Shown here: one piece after another, positions 36,364-45,239 of the stretch | Layout of the letters: every line of letters begins with the position of its first letter | How positions within the stretch are numbered: the first letter of the stretch is position 1 | Assembly: GCF_028209625.1 (NCBI RefSeq) | Contig: NZ_JAQLDU010000011.1 | Coordinates: 1 to 64,000 of the forward strand | From: Collinsella aerofaciens | GTDB taxonomy: Bacteria; Actinomycetota; Coriobacteriia; Coriobacteriales; Coriobacteriaceae | DNA length: 64,000 nucleotides | Direction of reading: 5' to 3' | Notes under the pieces: model-generated | Databases searched by the model: none | Told to the model about the DNA's origin: nothing | What the model saw: the letters and a program-made list of their open reading frames with translations, nothing else | Made by a program: the position numbers and the translations under genes

Positions 36364-36963
36364 ATGGACATCACCAGGAACATGAACGGAGCCAGAGCGC
36401 TCGTCGTGGGCGCAGGGCTCGCGCTCGCGCTCGCAATGGGCGCCGCCCCGACGCCAGCTCTGGCAGCCGGGCGCGTTGGAACCACGAAAGTAATGGTCAG
36501 GACCGAGATCGACAACGTAGAGTTCAAAGTTCCGACGGTTATTCCCTTCGTCGCCAAGGCCGACGGCACGCTTCAGGGCCCCTCAGAAGACGCGACCACC
36601 ATCGACAATCATTCGGCCTACGGCATCCATGTCACCAACATGAAGATCGACGCCATGAACACCTGGACCATTGCCGCCGACGCCAAGGCCGGAACCGCGC
36701 AGAATTCCATCGACTTTAAGGTCGGCCCCGACGGTGCACTCCAGAACGCCAGCGCCGCAATGCAGGAGACGGGCCTCGATCTTTCCAAGAATGCAGCCTT
36801 CGACATGGGCTACCAGGGCATTGCCGGCGGCACGGACAAAATTAAGCTCAAGACAAGCGGAAACGTCGCCCGCGTCACGCGCGACATCTTCCGCGTAACC
36901 GGCGAAGGCGATCAGGTTGCAACGATCACCTGGACGGTCGAGCCCGGTGCGCACACGGCATAA
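36364..36963 (+). CDS. Secreted surface protein, unknown family
   Basis: A 199-residue protein with a signal peptide (ALVVGAGLALALAMGAAPTPALA, residues 12-34, cleaved after ALA). The mature part has a beta-rich pattern: VEFKVPTVIPFVAKADGTLQ, then TTIDNHSAYGIHVTNMKIDAMNTWTI and TWTVEPGAHTA. The order proline-rich strand, Asn-rich turn, then a W-containing strand is like small surface-layer or fibre subunits of Gram-positive bacteria, but no named family is certain. No LPxTG or anchor is visible. ATG 36364 follows GAAAGGAACGACC, and its end overlaps the next gene by 17 bp. Confidence 0.7.
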   Translation: MDITRNMNGARALVVGAGLALALAMGAAPTPALAAGRVGTTKVMVRTEIDNVEFKVPTVIPFVAKADGTLQGPSEDATTIDNHSAYGIHVTNMKIDAMNTWTIAADAKAGTAQNSIDFKVGPDGALQNASAAMQETGLDLSKNAAFDMGYQGIAGGTDKIKLKTSGNVARVTRDIFRVTGEGDQVATITWTVEPGAHTA

Positions 36964-37228
36964 GGCCGTCGCCCTGGCCGCCGCCGTCAGTATCCTTGCG
37001 TTTGGGCCAGCCATGGCCTTTGCCCAGCAAGAACAGGCGCAGGCCGCCACGCAAGTGACGGTCGACCTCTCGGAGCTCGACCGCGGCAACTGCAAGGAAC
37101 CGTTGGCACAGACAGACGACAGACGATGGCTCTTGGCAGCAGGCGCCACGGCAGCAGGCGCGGGAACCGCCGGCCTCGGTCTGCACATCAAACGCAGCCA
37201 GAAACGAAACACGGACAGGCCGCACTAA
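36947..37228 (+). CDS. Small exported protein with C-terminal membrane anchor
   Basis: A 93-residue protein starting at GTG 36947, inside the last codons of the preceding gene. A signal peptide (AVALAAAVSILAFGPAMAFA) precedes a short mature part with SELDRGNCKEPL, then a Gly/Ala-rich membrane segment (about 64-82) and a basic tail KRSQKRNTDRPH. The arrangement is that of a small membrane-anchored subunit or basal piece. The LDRGNC motif recurs as IDEGNC in the following 476-residue protein, linking the two. A weaker in-frame start lies upstream at 36917. Function unknown. Confidence 0.65.
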   Translation: MRTRHKAVALAAAVSILAFGPAMAFAQQEQAQAATQVTVDLSELDRGNCKEPLAQTDDRRWLLAAGATAAGAGTAGLGLHIKRSQKRNTDRPH

Positions 37229-37246
37229 ATTAGCTAAGGAGACCCC

Positions 37247-38677
37247 ATGGCATCGAAGAACCTTTTGCCCGTCGTCGCACTCTGCGGCGCGCTCGCAACC
37301 GGAACGCCTGTCGCCGCTTGGGCGACTCCCGTCATGGCAGACTCCTTACCAGCAGCCCTAAGCTCCGCACCAAATCCGTCGAGCGCCATTGCGTGCAAGC
37401 GTTTTTCGATCGCACAGGCCGCAATCTCAACCTCGGGATGCCTTCGTCGTAATACGGACGGCTCGATAGTCGTGGATATCAATCGTTCGAACAAGGCAAA
37501 CGGCTCCCAGGCGGGGTGCGCCGTCTGCACGTGGCGCTCGATTGTGCTCGATGCAGATGGCGATCCGTGCGATTTGGGGTTGCGCATCGATATCGCTTCG
37601 GTCGATGACTCGGCGAACGGAGCGAAGGTCGCCTTCGACGGTGCGTTTTTCGAGAAAGGAGGCGGTATATGTCTGGGCTGCGCCGCCGCGAATGCAGACG
37701 ATGTGCAGCCCACCCTCTCATTCACGGCATCGCTGCGGCTGACCAAGGCGGGCACCGATGCCATCGCGGCGGGAGAAGCATCCCTGCTGTTCTACGCCGC
37801 CAGTACCGAAGACACAGACATTCATTTCGAGAAGCCGGCCGGATCGCTCGGCCTTACGCGCGGGACGGAGGCAGGCCCTATTGCGATCGATACCCACACG
37901 CTAGGCAGGCAACGCATTCTTGCCGACCCGGCGCTTCTCGAGATGGAGTGGAACGGATCCGGAGCCGTCGGGATTGTCCCCTCCGCGCTTGACGCCAAGA
38001 CGCTCCCCTCAAACGACGAACCCATCAACGCAACCATACAAGAAGAGAGCACGGACAAAGAAGCAGGTGCGGGCGACACGCCGTCGCCGACAAACAGCGT
38101 CCCAGCTTCTTTCGAAGCACCGAATGAGCCCGCTGCCGATCCAAACGATCCCGAGCTCGCGGACAGTCTGGGGCTTGCTGATCCTCAAGAGATCGATGAA
38201 GGTAACTGCTGCGTGCTTGCCGCCCTCGACCACACAGAGGTCATCGACGCCGCGAACATCGAAGTTGCCGCCGCCAATCAGCCCGTCCGCAAGTCGGCTA
38301 TCATCGCATTTCCCGAATCCATCAAAGTCGTCTTTTTGCCATCGGGCGAGGTCGTGGCCCCAACACTGCTCACCTTGTTGGGCGCCAAGAATACTCGAAA
38401 CGAAATTAAAAAGGTCACGGTTGTCGACCCTGCAACCACCGCTAAACTGCGTCTATACGCCGTTGCCCCAGACGGAAGCAAGACCTTGGAATTCGATGGC
38501 GACACACTTCTAGCCTGGCGACGTCTGGACATTATGCAAGACGTCTCGTATCAGATCGAACTCGAAGGGTTTGATCGTGCCCGCGATGCCAATATCATCG
38601 CCGCGGCTATTGAATCCCCACAGCGGCTTATGACACTGCGCTTTGACTACTATCCCTATGTCCCGACAACCACCTGA
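37247..38677 (+). CDS. Large cysteine-containing exported protein, unknown function
   Basis: A 476-residue protein with a signal peptide (LLPVVALCGALATGTPVAAWA). The mature region has paired cysteines (CAVC, CLGC and NCC), two beta-rich parts (about 60-230 and 340-470) separated by an acidic, Pro/Ser/Glu-rich linker around 265-315, and an IDEGNC motif shared with the 93-residue neighbour. The last third (IIAFPESIKVVFLPSGEV) is similar in style to the 199-residue protein, suggesting related strands. No cell-wall sorting signal is seen. ATG 37247 follows AAGGAGACCCC. It is the last gene of the five-gene operon. Confidence 0.7.
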   Translation: MASKNLLPVVALCGALATGTPVAAWATPVMADSLPAALSSAPNPSSAIACKRFSIAQAAISTSGCLRRNTDGSIVVDINRSNKANGSQAGCAVCTWRSIVLDADGDPCDLGLRIDIASVDDSANGAKVAFDGAFFEKGGGICLGCAAANADDVQPTLSFTASLRLTKAGTDAIAAGEASLLFYAASTEDTDIHFEKPAGSLGLTRGTEAGPIAIDTHTLGRQRILADPALLEMEWNGSGAVGIVPSALDAKTLPSNDEPINATIQEESTDKEAGAGDTPSPTNSVPASFEAPNEPAADPNDPELADSLGLADPQEIDEGNCCVLAALDHTEVIDAANIEVAAANQPVRKSAIIAFPESIKVVFLPSGEVVAPTLLTLLGAKNTRNEIKKVTVVDPATTAKLRLYAVAPDGSKTLEFDGDTLLAWRRLDIMQDVSYQIELEGFDRARDANIIAAAIESPQRLMTLRFDYYPYVPTTT

Positions 38678-38693
38678 GGCTTAAATGCTGCGC

Positions 38694-38726
38694 ATCATTC
38701 CTAATACCACTTATATAACGTATTAG
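38694..38726. promoter_or_regulatory. Inverted repeat upstream of the DUF554 gene
   Basis: CTAATAC at 38701 and GTATTAG ending at 38726 form a 7-bp inverted repeat with an AT-rich spacer including TATATAA. The 13-mer ATCATTCCTAATA at its left edge (38694-38706) also occurs at 60784-60796, in front of the rubrerythrin gene. A candidate operator. Confidence 0.35.
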
Positions 38727-38795
38727 ATGAGTCGCGATGTGCCTCGCATTTCGTTCTGCTACGATTGCCACGTTGGCATCAATACAGGAGGGCTC

Positions 38796-39512
38796 ATGCC
38801 GGGCTTGGGAACAATCATCAACGTTGCGCTTTTAGTTGCGGGCGGTCTTTTGGGATTAGCGGGCGGCCGCTTCATTACACCGCGCATCCAAGACACGCTC
38901 ATGAAAGCATCGGGGCTGTGCGTCCTGTTTATCGGCCTGGGCGGCACCATGCAAAAGATGCTCATCATCGATGGAAAGGCGCTAGCGACCACCGGTACCA
39001 CCATGCTCATCGTCTCATTTGCGCTCGGTTCGCTCATCGGCGAGGCCATCAACTTGGAGGCCGCCATCGAGAACCTTGGCGAATGGCTCAAGCGCAAGAC
39101 TGGCAGTGAGGGCGATAACGAGTTCACCAACGCTTTTGTCTCGACTTCACTCACCGTGTGCATCGGCGCCATGGCCATTGTGGGATCGATCCAGGACGGC
39201 CTGCTCGGCGACTGGTCAACGCTTGCCCTCAAGGGCGCACTGGACTGCATCATCGTCTGCACCATGACGGCCTCGCTTGGCCGCGGCTGCATCTTCTCCG
39301 CCCTGCCCGTCGCCGTGTTCCAGGGGACGATCACGTTGTTTGCCGGCGCGCTCTCCCCCATCATGACCACAGCAGCCCTCAACAGCCTTTCGCTCGTAGG
39401 CTCCATGCTCATCTTCTGCGTCGGCGTCAACCTCATCCGTCCTCAGACCTTCCGCACGGCCAATATGCTTCCCTCCGTCGTCATCGCCGTCATATACGCC
39501 CTCCTGTTCTAA
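38796..39512 (+). CDS. DUF554 membrane protein
   Basis: A 238-residue membrane protein with six or seven hydrophobic segments, matching the DUF554 family (YdfK/YqgA-like): PGLGTIINVALLVAGGLLGL at the start, MKASGLCVLFIGLGGTMQKM, and CIGAMAIVGSIQDGLLGDWSTLALKGALDC. The family has no settled function; transport has been proposed. ATG 38796 (MPGLGTIINV) follows GGAGGGCTC; the upstream frame to 38727 is dropped. It lies 118 bp after the exported-protein operon, probably with its own promoter. Confidence 0.88.
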   Translation: MPGLGTIINVALLVAGGLLGLAGGRFITPRIQDTLMKASGLCVLFIGLGGTMQKMLIIDGKALATTGTTMLIVSFALGSLIGEAINLEAAIENLGEWLKRKTGSEGDNEFTNAFVSTSLTVCIGAMAIVGSIQDGLLGDWSTLALKGALDCIIVCTMTASLGRGCIFSALPVAVFQGTITLFAGALSPIMTTAALNSLSLVGSMLIFCVGVNLIRPQTFRTANMLPSVVIAVIYALLF

Positions 39513-39554
39513 ATCTATCAACGCAGCGGTATCTCGAACATCTGTTTGATGCTG

Positions 39555-39563
39555 TGCTATGAT
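39555..39563 (+). promoter_or_regulatory. Candidate extended -10 promoter for the TerB/BrxD/BrxHI unit
   Basis: TGCTATGAT is an extended -10 element (TGn then TATGAT). No good -35 hexamer is present, as is common for extended -10 promoters. It would start transcription about 30 bases before the GTG start at 39600. Confidence 0.4.
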
Positions 39564-39599
39564 ATGAGGTCACCGTAGCTGCGTTCGAGAGGAGGAGCG

Positions 39600-41354
39600 G
39601 TGGCCGACCAGGACATCAAGATGCTCATCGAGCGCATTATGGCCGAGGCCCGGACCCATCAGTCCGCCCGCTTCTCAAACGAAACCTACGCAGACGAGCC
39701 GATTCTCAAAACCGGCCGACAGATGCAGAATTTCCTCCCCAACCAGTACCGTAAAATGCGCGAGATATCGCGCTGGCAGGATGACCCCAAGGGCGGTGCG
39801 GGCCGCTGGCTTTCGGAAGCCGAGCTTTTTTACCGCCAGGGCCTGCTGATGGCCGACTTTGAGGACGACTGTCCCTACAACGGCACCTTTAAGTCGTACT
39901 TTCCCACCTACAACGCCATGAGCGACCGGCAACTGCGCGGCTACTTTACCTGGCGTGCCCAAGTGCGCCGCGGAACCGTCGAGGAAACGTCTACGTCCTT
40001 TGCCTTTCTGTATCTCTATGAGCTGATCTGCGGCATTGGCGTAAATAATCCACTCGATGGTTTTAACAAGATCAAGGCTTTTTGGGATGTCTATCGCGCC
40101 TTCGAGCCCAGCATCGACCGGTTTGCGCGCGTGTGGCTGCAAGATTACGCCGTGTTCCACGGGCTCGACCCCAAGCTGCTTCGCGACTCTAAAACCGTCA
40201 TGTTCGATAACGCCCTTATCGAACTGCGGCGCGCGGCACGAGACCTTGTACCGGCACCGTCCGGCCAGACCCCTAAGCGTCGCAAAACCTCCGAGCCCAC
40301 GCCCCCCCTTCCGCCCGATGAGGTGCGCGAGGAGCGACTCATGGCCGCCATCAACGCCCTCTCCACGTACAACCTAAGTAGCTCGCGGCTCGACCGCAGC
40401 CACCACCGCGATCTGCGCCACGTGGCGTGCGCCGTGTATGTCCGCATGGCGCGCTACTATGACACGCACCGAAAGACCGGCATCGTGGCAAGTTTATTTG
40501 GGGAGGAGACGGCCATGCCCTACACCATGTTTGCCTCGGCCGTATTCTTTGCGCCCGAGCGCCACGAGGACTGCGAATACCGTCTGGACCCCATCCATAT
40601 CTACCGTTGCCAAAACGGTTTTTGGGAATGCATGCGGATTCACGGCAGCAGACAAAAGAGCAGCAAACTTGGCGAGATGATGCGCGCCTGCGACCAACGC
40701 CTGCGCCTGGCCCTGGACCCTGCCCATCCCCTTAAGGAAGAAAAGGTCCCCAAATATCTGGCCAAGATTATCGATGACGAGATTGTGGCATGGCTTTCGT
40801 GGGACGCCGCACACCAGCCCGTCAAGATCGATATCGATTTGAGCCAGCTGGGGCACATTCGGAGCGCTGCCGCACAAACGCGCGAAGCGCTTTTGATTGA
40901 CGAGGAACGCGAGGACGGCGCGTCCGCAGAAGCCGAGGCAGCGGACTCAGGGCAACCGGAAGCCGAGCCCGTAGCCGACGCGACGGTCGAGGCGGTCGCG
41001 GCGGCCGCAGGGCAGGACGAGTCCGACGAGCCGACCATATCCACCGAACAGTTTGGTGTCGTGGCACCGCTTCTCGCGCCGACGCCCGCGTTCGCAGCTG
41101 CTGCGCCCGCTGACGCCACGAACGAACTCGCGCTCGCCGCAGACGCCTATCTCCGCGCGCTGCTCGAGCACAACGCAGTACAGGCGGAATCGGCGGTAGC
41201 GCAATCGGGGCAGAGCGAGGACATGCTCGTCGATACCATCAACGAGGCGCTCTTTGACCTGGTGGGCGACACCGTAATTGAATTTAGCGCGGCAGGGCCG
41301 CAGATTATTGAGGACTACGAAGCAGACGTGAGAGGATACCTAGACCATGAGTGA
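39600..41354 (+). CDS. TerB-N/TerB-C domain protein of a BrxD/BrxHI-associated module
   Basis: A 584-residue cytoplasmic protein. The TerB-N domain (about 60-210) is recognisable from YNGTFKSYFPTYNAMSDRQ, RGYFTWRAQVRRG and FLYLYELICGIGV. The middle (about 250-430) is helical with VKIDIDLSQLGHIRSAAAQT. A low-complexity Ala/Glu-rich stretch follows (about 435-530), and a TerB-C-like end (INEALFDLVGDTVIEFS, IIEDYEADV). No central TerB metal-binding domain is obvious. TerB-N/TerB-C proteins are linked by comparative genomics to stress and defence systems with ATPases and helicases. GTG 39600 has an excellent site (GAGAGGAGGAGCG). It overlaps the ATPase gene by 8 bp, so the two are co-translated. 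Confidence 0.85.
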   Translation: MADQDIKMLIERIMAEARTHQSARFSNETYADEPILKTGRQMQNFLPNQYRKMREISRWQDDPKGGAGRWLSEAELFYRQGLLMADFEDDCPYNGTFKSYFPTYNAMSDRQLRGYFTWRAQVRRGTVEETSTSFAFLYLYELICGIGVNNPLDGFNKIKAFWDVYRAFEPSIDRFARVWLQDYAVFHGLDPKLLRDSKTVMFDNALIELRRAARDLVPAPSGQTPKRRKTSEPTPPLPPDEVREERLMAAINALSTYNLSSSRLDRSHHRDLRHVACAVYVRMARYYDTHRKTGIVASLFGEETAMPYTMFASAVFFAPERHEDCEYRLDPIHIYRCQNGFWECMRIHGSRQKSSKLGEMMRACDQRLRLALDPAHPLKEEKVPKYLAKIIDDEIVAWLSWDAAHQPVKIDIDLSQLGHIRSAAAQTREALLIDEEREDGASAEAEAADSGQPEAEPVADATVEAVAAAAGQDESDEPTISTEQFGVVAPLLAPTPAFAAAAPADATNELALAADAYLRALLEHNAVQAESAVAQSGQSEDMLVDTINEALFDLVGDTVIEFSAAGPQIIEDYEADVRGYLDHE

Positions 41355-42651
41355 TACCGCATCCGCAGCACCCCGCGTGCCCAAGCGCGTCGCTGCCGTC
41401 ATTCTCAACTCGCTCAAGGGCGGCGTGGTCCCGCGCATCGGCCTTCCCTACATTACCGTAGGGCGCGAGGTCGAGATCCGCGCCCTGCTCACCGATCTGA
41501 GTCTCATCGCCGACGGTGGGGCGAGCTTCCGCTTCCTGGTCGGTCGCTACGGCGCCGGCAAGAGCTTTTTGCTCCAAACCATCCGAACGCATGCCATGGG
41601 CGAGGGATTCGTCGTCGCTGATGCCGACCTGTCGCCCGATCGCCGCCTGCAGGGCGGTCAGGGACAGGGCCTTGCCACCTACCGCGAGCTCATCCGCAAT
41701 ATATCGACCAAAACGCGCCCCGAGGGCGGTGCGCTCAACCTTATTCTGGATCGCTGGGTCGCCTCGTGTGCCGACGTCGACGAGTCGGTCGTCAATGCCC
41801 AACTGGCCCCGCTCGAGGAGATGGTCCACGGCTTCGACTTCACCCGCATGCTCCGCCGCTATCGCATGGCCGCATCCGGGGGCGACGAAGAGGCCATGAG
41901 CCGCGTGACCAAATGGATTCGCGGCGAATACCGCACCAAGAGCGAGGCACGCGCCGAGCTGGGCTCCTCGACCATCATCAGCGATGACGACTGGTACGAC
42001 TACGTTAAGCTCATTGCGCGCTTTTTGGTCTGCAGCGGCTACAAGGGCATGCTGGTGCTCATCGACGAACTCGTGAATCTGTATAAGATTCCCAACGCCA
42101 TCACGCGCCAATACAACTACGAGAAGATCCTGACCATGTACAACGACACGCTCCAAGGCAAGGCGCAGTACCTGGGCATGATCATGGGCGGCACGCCAAC
42201 CTCCATCGAAGACCGCCACCGCGGCGTGTTCTCCTACGAGGCCCTGCGCAGCCGACTCGCTCAGGGCCGCTTTGCGCGCGAAGACCTTAAGGACATGCTC
42301 GCGCCCATCATCCGCCTGCAGCCACTCACCTACGAGGAGCTGCTGGTGCTGATCGAAAAACTCATGCAAATTCACGCCGGCTACTTTGGCTGGACGCCCA
42401 CGCTTACCGAGAACGACTTAGTGGACTTCCTCAAGATCGAGTTCGGTCGCGTGGGGGCCGACACGCACTTGACGCCGCGTGAGGTTATCCGTGACTTTAT
42501 CGAGCTGCTCGATATCCTGTGTCAGAACCCCGATGCAAATGTGGCCGAGCTGCTGCAAAGCGTCGGCGGCGACGCGCTGGCGCCGGCAGCCGCAACAGGC
42601 GACACCGGCACCGCAGGCGGCAACCGCAACTTCGCCGAGTTCACCATCTAA
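41347..42651 (+). CDS. BrxD-like P-loop ATPase (DUF2791)
   Basis: A 434-residue AAA-like ATPase of the BREX ATP-binding (BrxC/BrxD, DUF2791) group. Walker A is GRYGAGKS (about 66-73), Walker B MLVLIDELVNL (about 235-245), and an arginine-rich region (YEALRSRLAQGRF) may give the finger. Family-type text includes PYITVGREVEIRALL and LTPREVIRDFIELLDIL. In type 2 BREX (Pgl), BrxD accompanies the BrxHI helicase; here the same pair is joined to a TerB-N protein instead of PglX/PglZ. The start overlaps the TerB-N gene by 8 bp. The last 45 residues are Ala/Gly-rich and unstructured. Confidence 0.88.
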   Translation: MSDTASAAPRVPKRVAAVILNSLKGGVVPRIGLPYITVGREVEIRALLTDLSLIADGGASFRFLVGRYGAGKSFLLQTIRTHAMGEGFVVADADLSPDRRLQGGQGQGLATYRELIRNISTKTRPEGGALNLILDRWVASCADVDESVVNAQLAPLEEMVHGFDFTRMLRRYRMAASGGDEEAMSRVTKWIRGEYRTKSEARAELGSSTIISDDDWYDYVKLIARFLVCSGYKGMLVLIDELVNLYKIPNAITRQYNYEKILTMYNDTLQGKAQYLGMIMGGTPTSIEDRHRGVFSYEALRSRLAQGRFAREDLKDMLAPIIRLQPLTYEELLVLIEKLMQIHAGYFGWTPTLTENDLVDFLKIEFGRVGADTHLTPREVIRDFIELLDILCQNPDANVAELLQSVGGDALAPAAATGDTGTAGGNRNFAEFTI

Positions 42652-42767
42652 CCTACCAAAAAGGGACAGGTTTATTTTGGCAGGTTTTATCTGGGCAAAC
42701 GTTGAAGCAGTAATGCAGCAAGCCGTTGCCAGCCGCGTTGAGAGATTCGTTGTTGAAAGGAGGCCCC

Positions 42768-45212
42768 GTGAACGCCTTTGACCGCTACGCCCCGTTTATC
42801 CAAGACTTCATCTACTCCCACGATTGGGAGAGCCTACGCTCTATCCAGGTTGCAGCAGCTGATGCCATCTTTAACACGCAAGATAATGTGCTCCTGACGG
42901 CATCCACGGCTTCCGGCAAAACCGAGGCAGCCTTCTTTCCCATCCTGACCGAGTTTTGGGAGAACCCGCCCGCAAGCGTGGGCGCCCTCTACATTGGCCC
43001 CCTCAAGGCGCTCATCAACGACCAATTCGTCCGCCTCAACGACCTGTGCGAAGAAGCCGATATCCCCGTCTGGCACTGGCATGGCGATGTCTCGCAATCA
43101 CACAAGGCCAAACTCATCAAAAAACCGAGCGGCATCCTACAGATTACGCCCGAGTCGCTCGAGGCGCTCCTGATCCATAAGCACATGGCGATCCCTCGTA
43201 TGTTTTGCGACCTGCGCTATGTGGTTATCGACGAAGTCCATTCGCTCATGCGCGGCGACCGCGGCGGTCAGACGCTCTGCCTTATCGAGCGCCTCTCGCG
43301 CATGGCAGGCGTGCAGCCCCGCCGCATCGGCCTTTCTGCCACCATCGGCGACCCCGAGCGCACGGGCGCCTTTCTCTCGCAGGGAACGGGGCGCGACTGC
43401 GTTATCCCCCGTTTTGAGGAACCGCGCCGCGTGTGGCGCATCTCCATGGAGCACTTCTACAACTCGGGCCCCCAGGCGCAGCAGCGAGGATTCGTAGGCA
43501 CAGGTCCACAAGAAGCCGAGGTGCTTGCTTGCGAGCGTATTGAGACGGCGGCGCCCGCGGCGCTGCCCGCATCCGGACAAGACATGTGCCACAGCGGACA
43601 GCTTACACAGGAAGAACGCCGTCAACGTCGCGAGCAGGCGCGGGGCAAGGCCGCTCCCAAAGACCGTCGCACTTCCTCGGCCCCCGAGGGCGAAGTCGAC
43701 ATCCCACGAGCGACCGAGCAGGCGCTTCTCAACCCCACCGACACGGCGCCCGACAACGCCGACCCCGGTATGGGCTATATCTTTGAGCATACGCGCGGCC
43801 GCAAGTGCCTGGTCTTTGCCAACTCGCGCGAGGAGGCAGAGGCCGTGTGCTCCATGCTGCGCAGCTACTGCGAGAGCCGGCACGAGCCCGACCGCTTTCT
43901 CATCCACCACGGCAATCTTTCGGCATCACTGCGCGAGACGGCAGAAGAGCTCATGCGCGACGAGGAACAGGCACAAACGACCGTCACCACCTCTACGCTG
44001 GAGCTCGGTATCGATATCGGCCGCCTGGAACGTGCCTTCCAGATCGACGCGCCGTTTACCGTCAGCTCCTTTTTGCAGCGCATGGGGCGCACGGGACGCC
44101 GCGATCTTCCGCCCGAGATGTGGTTTGTCATGCGCGAGGAAGAGCCCGAGCCGCGCACGATGATGCCCGAGACCATTCCGTGGAAGCTCCTGCAGGGCAT
44201 AGCACTCGTACAACTCTATCGCGAGGAAAAGTGGGTCGAGCCGCCCGAGCTCGATCGACTCCCCTACAGCCTGCTCTATCACCAGACTATGTCGACCCTC
44301 GCCAGCACCGGCGAGCTCACGCCGGCCGAACTTGCCCAACGCGTGCTCACGCTCAGCTATTTCCACCGTGTCTCGGCAGACGATTACCGTGTGCTGCTAC
44401 GTCACCTCATTAAGATCGACCATATCCAGGTCACCGAAGGTGGCGGGCTCATCGTGGGTCTCGCGGGCGAGCGCATCATCAACAACTTTAAGTTCTACGC
44501 CGTGTTTCAAGAAAACGAGGAGTTTACCGTCCGGAGCGAATCGGCCGAGCTGGGCACGATCGTTAATCCGCCCCCGCCCGGTGAGCGCATCGCCATCGCC
44601 GGACACTGCTGGATTGTCGAGGAAGTGGACTGGAAGCGCCACACTGTCTTTGCCACGCAGGTCAAGGGCCGGGTGCCGGCCTACTTTGGCGACTGCCCCG
44701 GCGACATTAACACGCATGTGCTCGAGCGCATGCGCAAGGCGCTCAACGAGCACGCGACATATCCGTACCTTATGGGTAACGCACGAGCCCGCTTGGCGCA
44801 GGCTCGTCATACGGCCGAGATTTCGGGGGCGGGAACCAAGCCGCTCATTAACCTGGGCGGCGATACCTGGGTGCTCTTCCCCTGGTTGGGCAGCTTCGCC
44901 TTCCTAGCACTCGAGCGCATGCTTAAAATCAAATGCGCCGCTGAGCTGGGCCTTCGCGGACTCGACCCGTCACGCCCGTACTTTATGCAGTTTAAGATGA
45001 AGGCCGACGAGGAGACGTTCTTTGAAGTGCTCGCCGCCGAGACCGAGAAGGACTTCGATCCCATCGAGCTCGTCTATCCTGGCGAGGTGCCTTACTTTGA
45101 CCGCTACGACGAGTTTGTTCCCGAAGAGCTCGTGCGCAAGGGGTTTGCCGAAGGCGTGCTCGACATAGAGGGCATGAAGCAGCGCGTTCACGACTGGCGC
45201 GACCACGCCTAA
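42768..45212 (+). CDS. Lhr/BrxHI-like DEAD/H helicase
   Basis: An 814-residue superfamily 2 helicase. Walker A is TASTASGKTE (about 43-52), the DEVH box VIDEVHSL (about 155), SATIGDP is motif III, TSTLELGIDIG motif V and QRMGRTGRR motif VI (about 436). A long C-terminal part includes a winged-helix-like region and PPPPGERIAIAGHCW, as in Lhr and BrxHI. GTG 42768 (NAFDRYAPFIQ next) follows GAAAGGAGGCCCC. The gap to the ATPase gene is 116 bp and contains GGGACAGGTTTATTTTGG, which looks like an inserted intergenic sequence. A short AAGAC/GTCTT hairpin with T6 follows the stop. Confidence 0.9.
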   Translation: MNAFDRYAPFIQDFIYSHDWESLRSIQVAAADAIFNTQDNVLLTASTASGKTEAAFFPILTEFWENPPASVGALYIGPLKALINDQFVRLNDLCEEADIPVWHWHGDVSQSHKAKLIKKPSGILQITPESLEALLIHKHMAIPRMFCDLRYVVIDEVHSLMRGDRGGQTLCLIERLSRMAGVQPRRIGLSATIGDPERTGAFLSQGTGRDCVIPRFEEPRRVWRISMEHFYNSGPQAQQRGFVGTGPQEAEVLACERIETAAPAALPASGQDMCHSGQLTQEERRQRREQARGKAAPKDRRTSSAPEGEVDIPRATEQALLNPTDTAPDNADPGMGYIFEHTRGRKCLVFANSREEAEAVCSMLRSYCESRHEPDRFLIHHGNLSASLRETAEELMRDEEQAQTTVTTSTLELGIDIGRLERAFQIDAPFTVSSFLQRMGRTGRRDLPPEMWFVMREEEPEPRTMMPETIPWKLLQGIALVQLYREEKWVEPPELDRLPYSLLYHQTMSTLASTGELTPAELAQRVLTLSYFHRVSADDYRVLLRHLIKIDHIQVTEGGGLIVGLAGERIINNFKFYAVFQENEEFTVRSESAELGTIVNPPPPGERIAIAGHCWIVEEVDWKRHTVFATQVKGRVPAYFGDCPGDINTHVLERMRKALNEHATYPYLMGNARARLAQARHTAEISGAGTKPLINLGGDTWVLFPWLGSFAFLALERMLKIKCAAELGLRGLDPSRPYFMQFKMKADEETFFEVLAAETEKDFDPIELVYPGEVPYFDRYDEFVPEELVRKGFAEGVLDIEGMKQRVHDWRDHA

Positions 45213-45239
45213 GACCAGTCTTTTTTGGGACGGGGAGAC

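Noticed and set aside
39600..45212. Complete BREX type 2 or DISARM system
   Set aside because: No methylase, PglZ phosphatase, kinase or PglY ATPase is present in the window; only the BrxD- and BrxHI-like parts occur.
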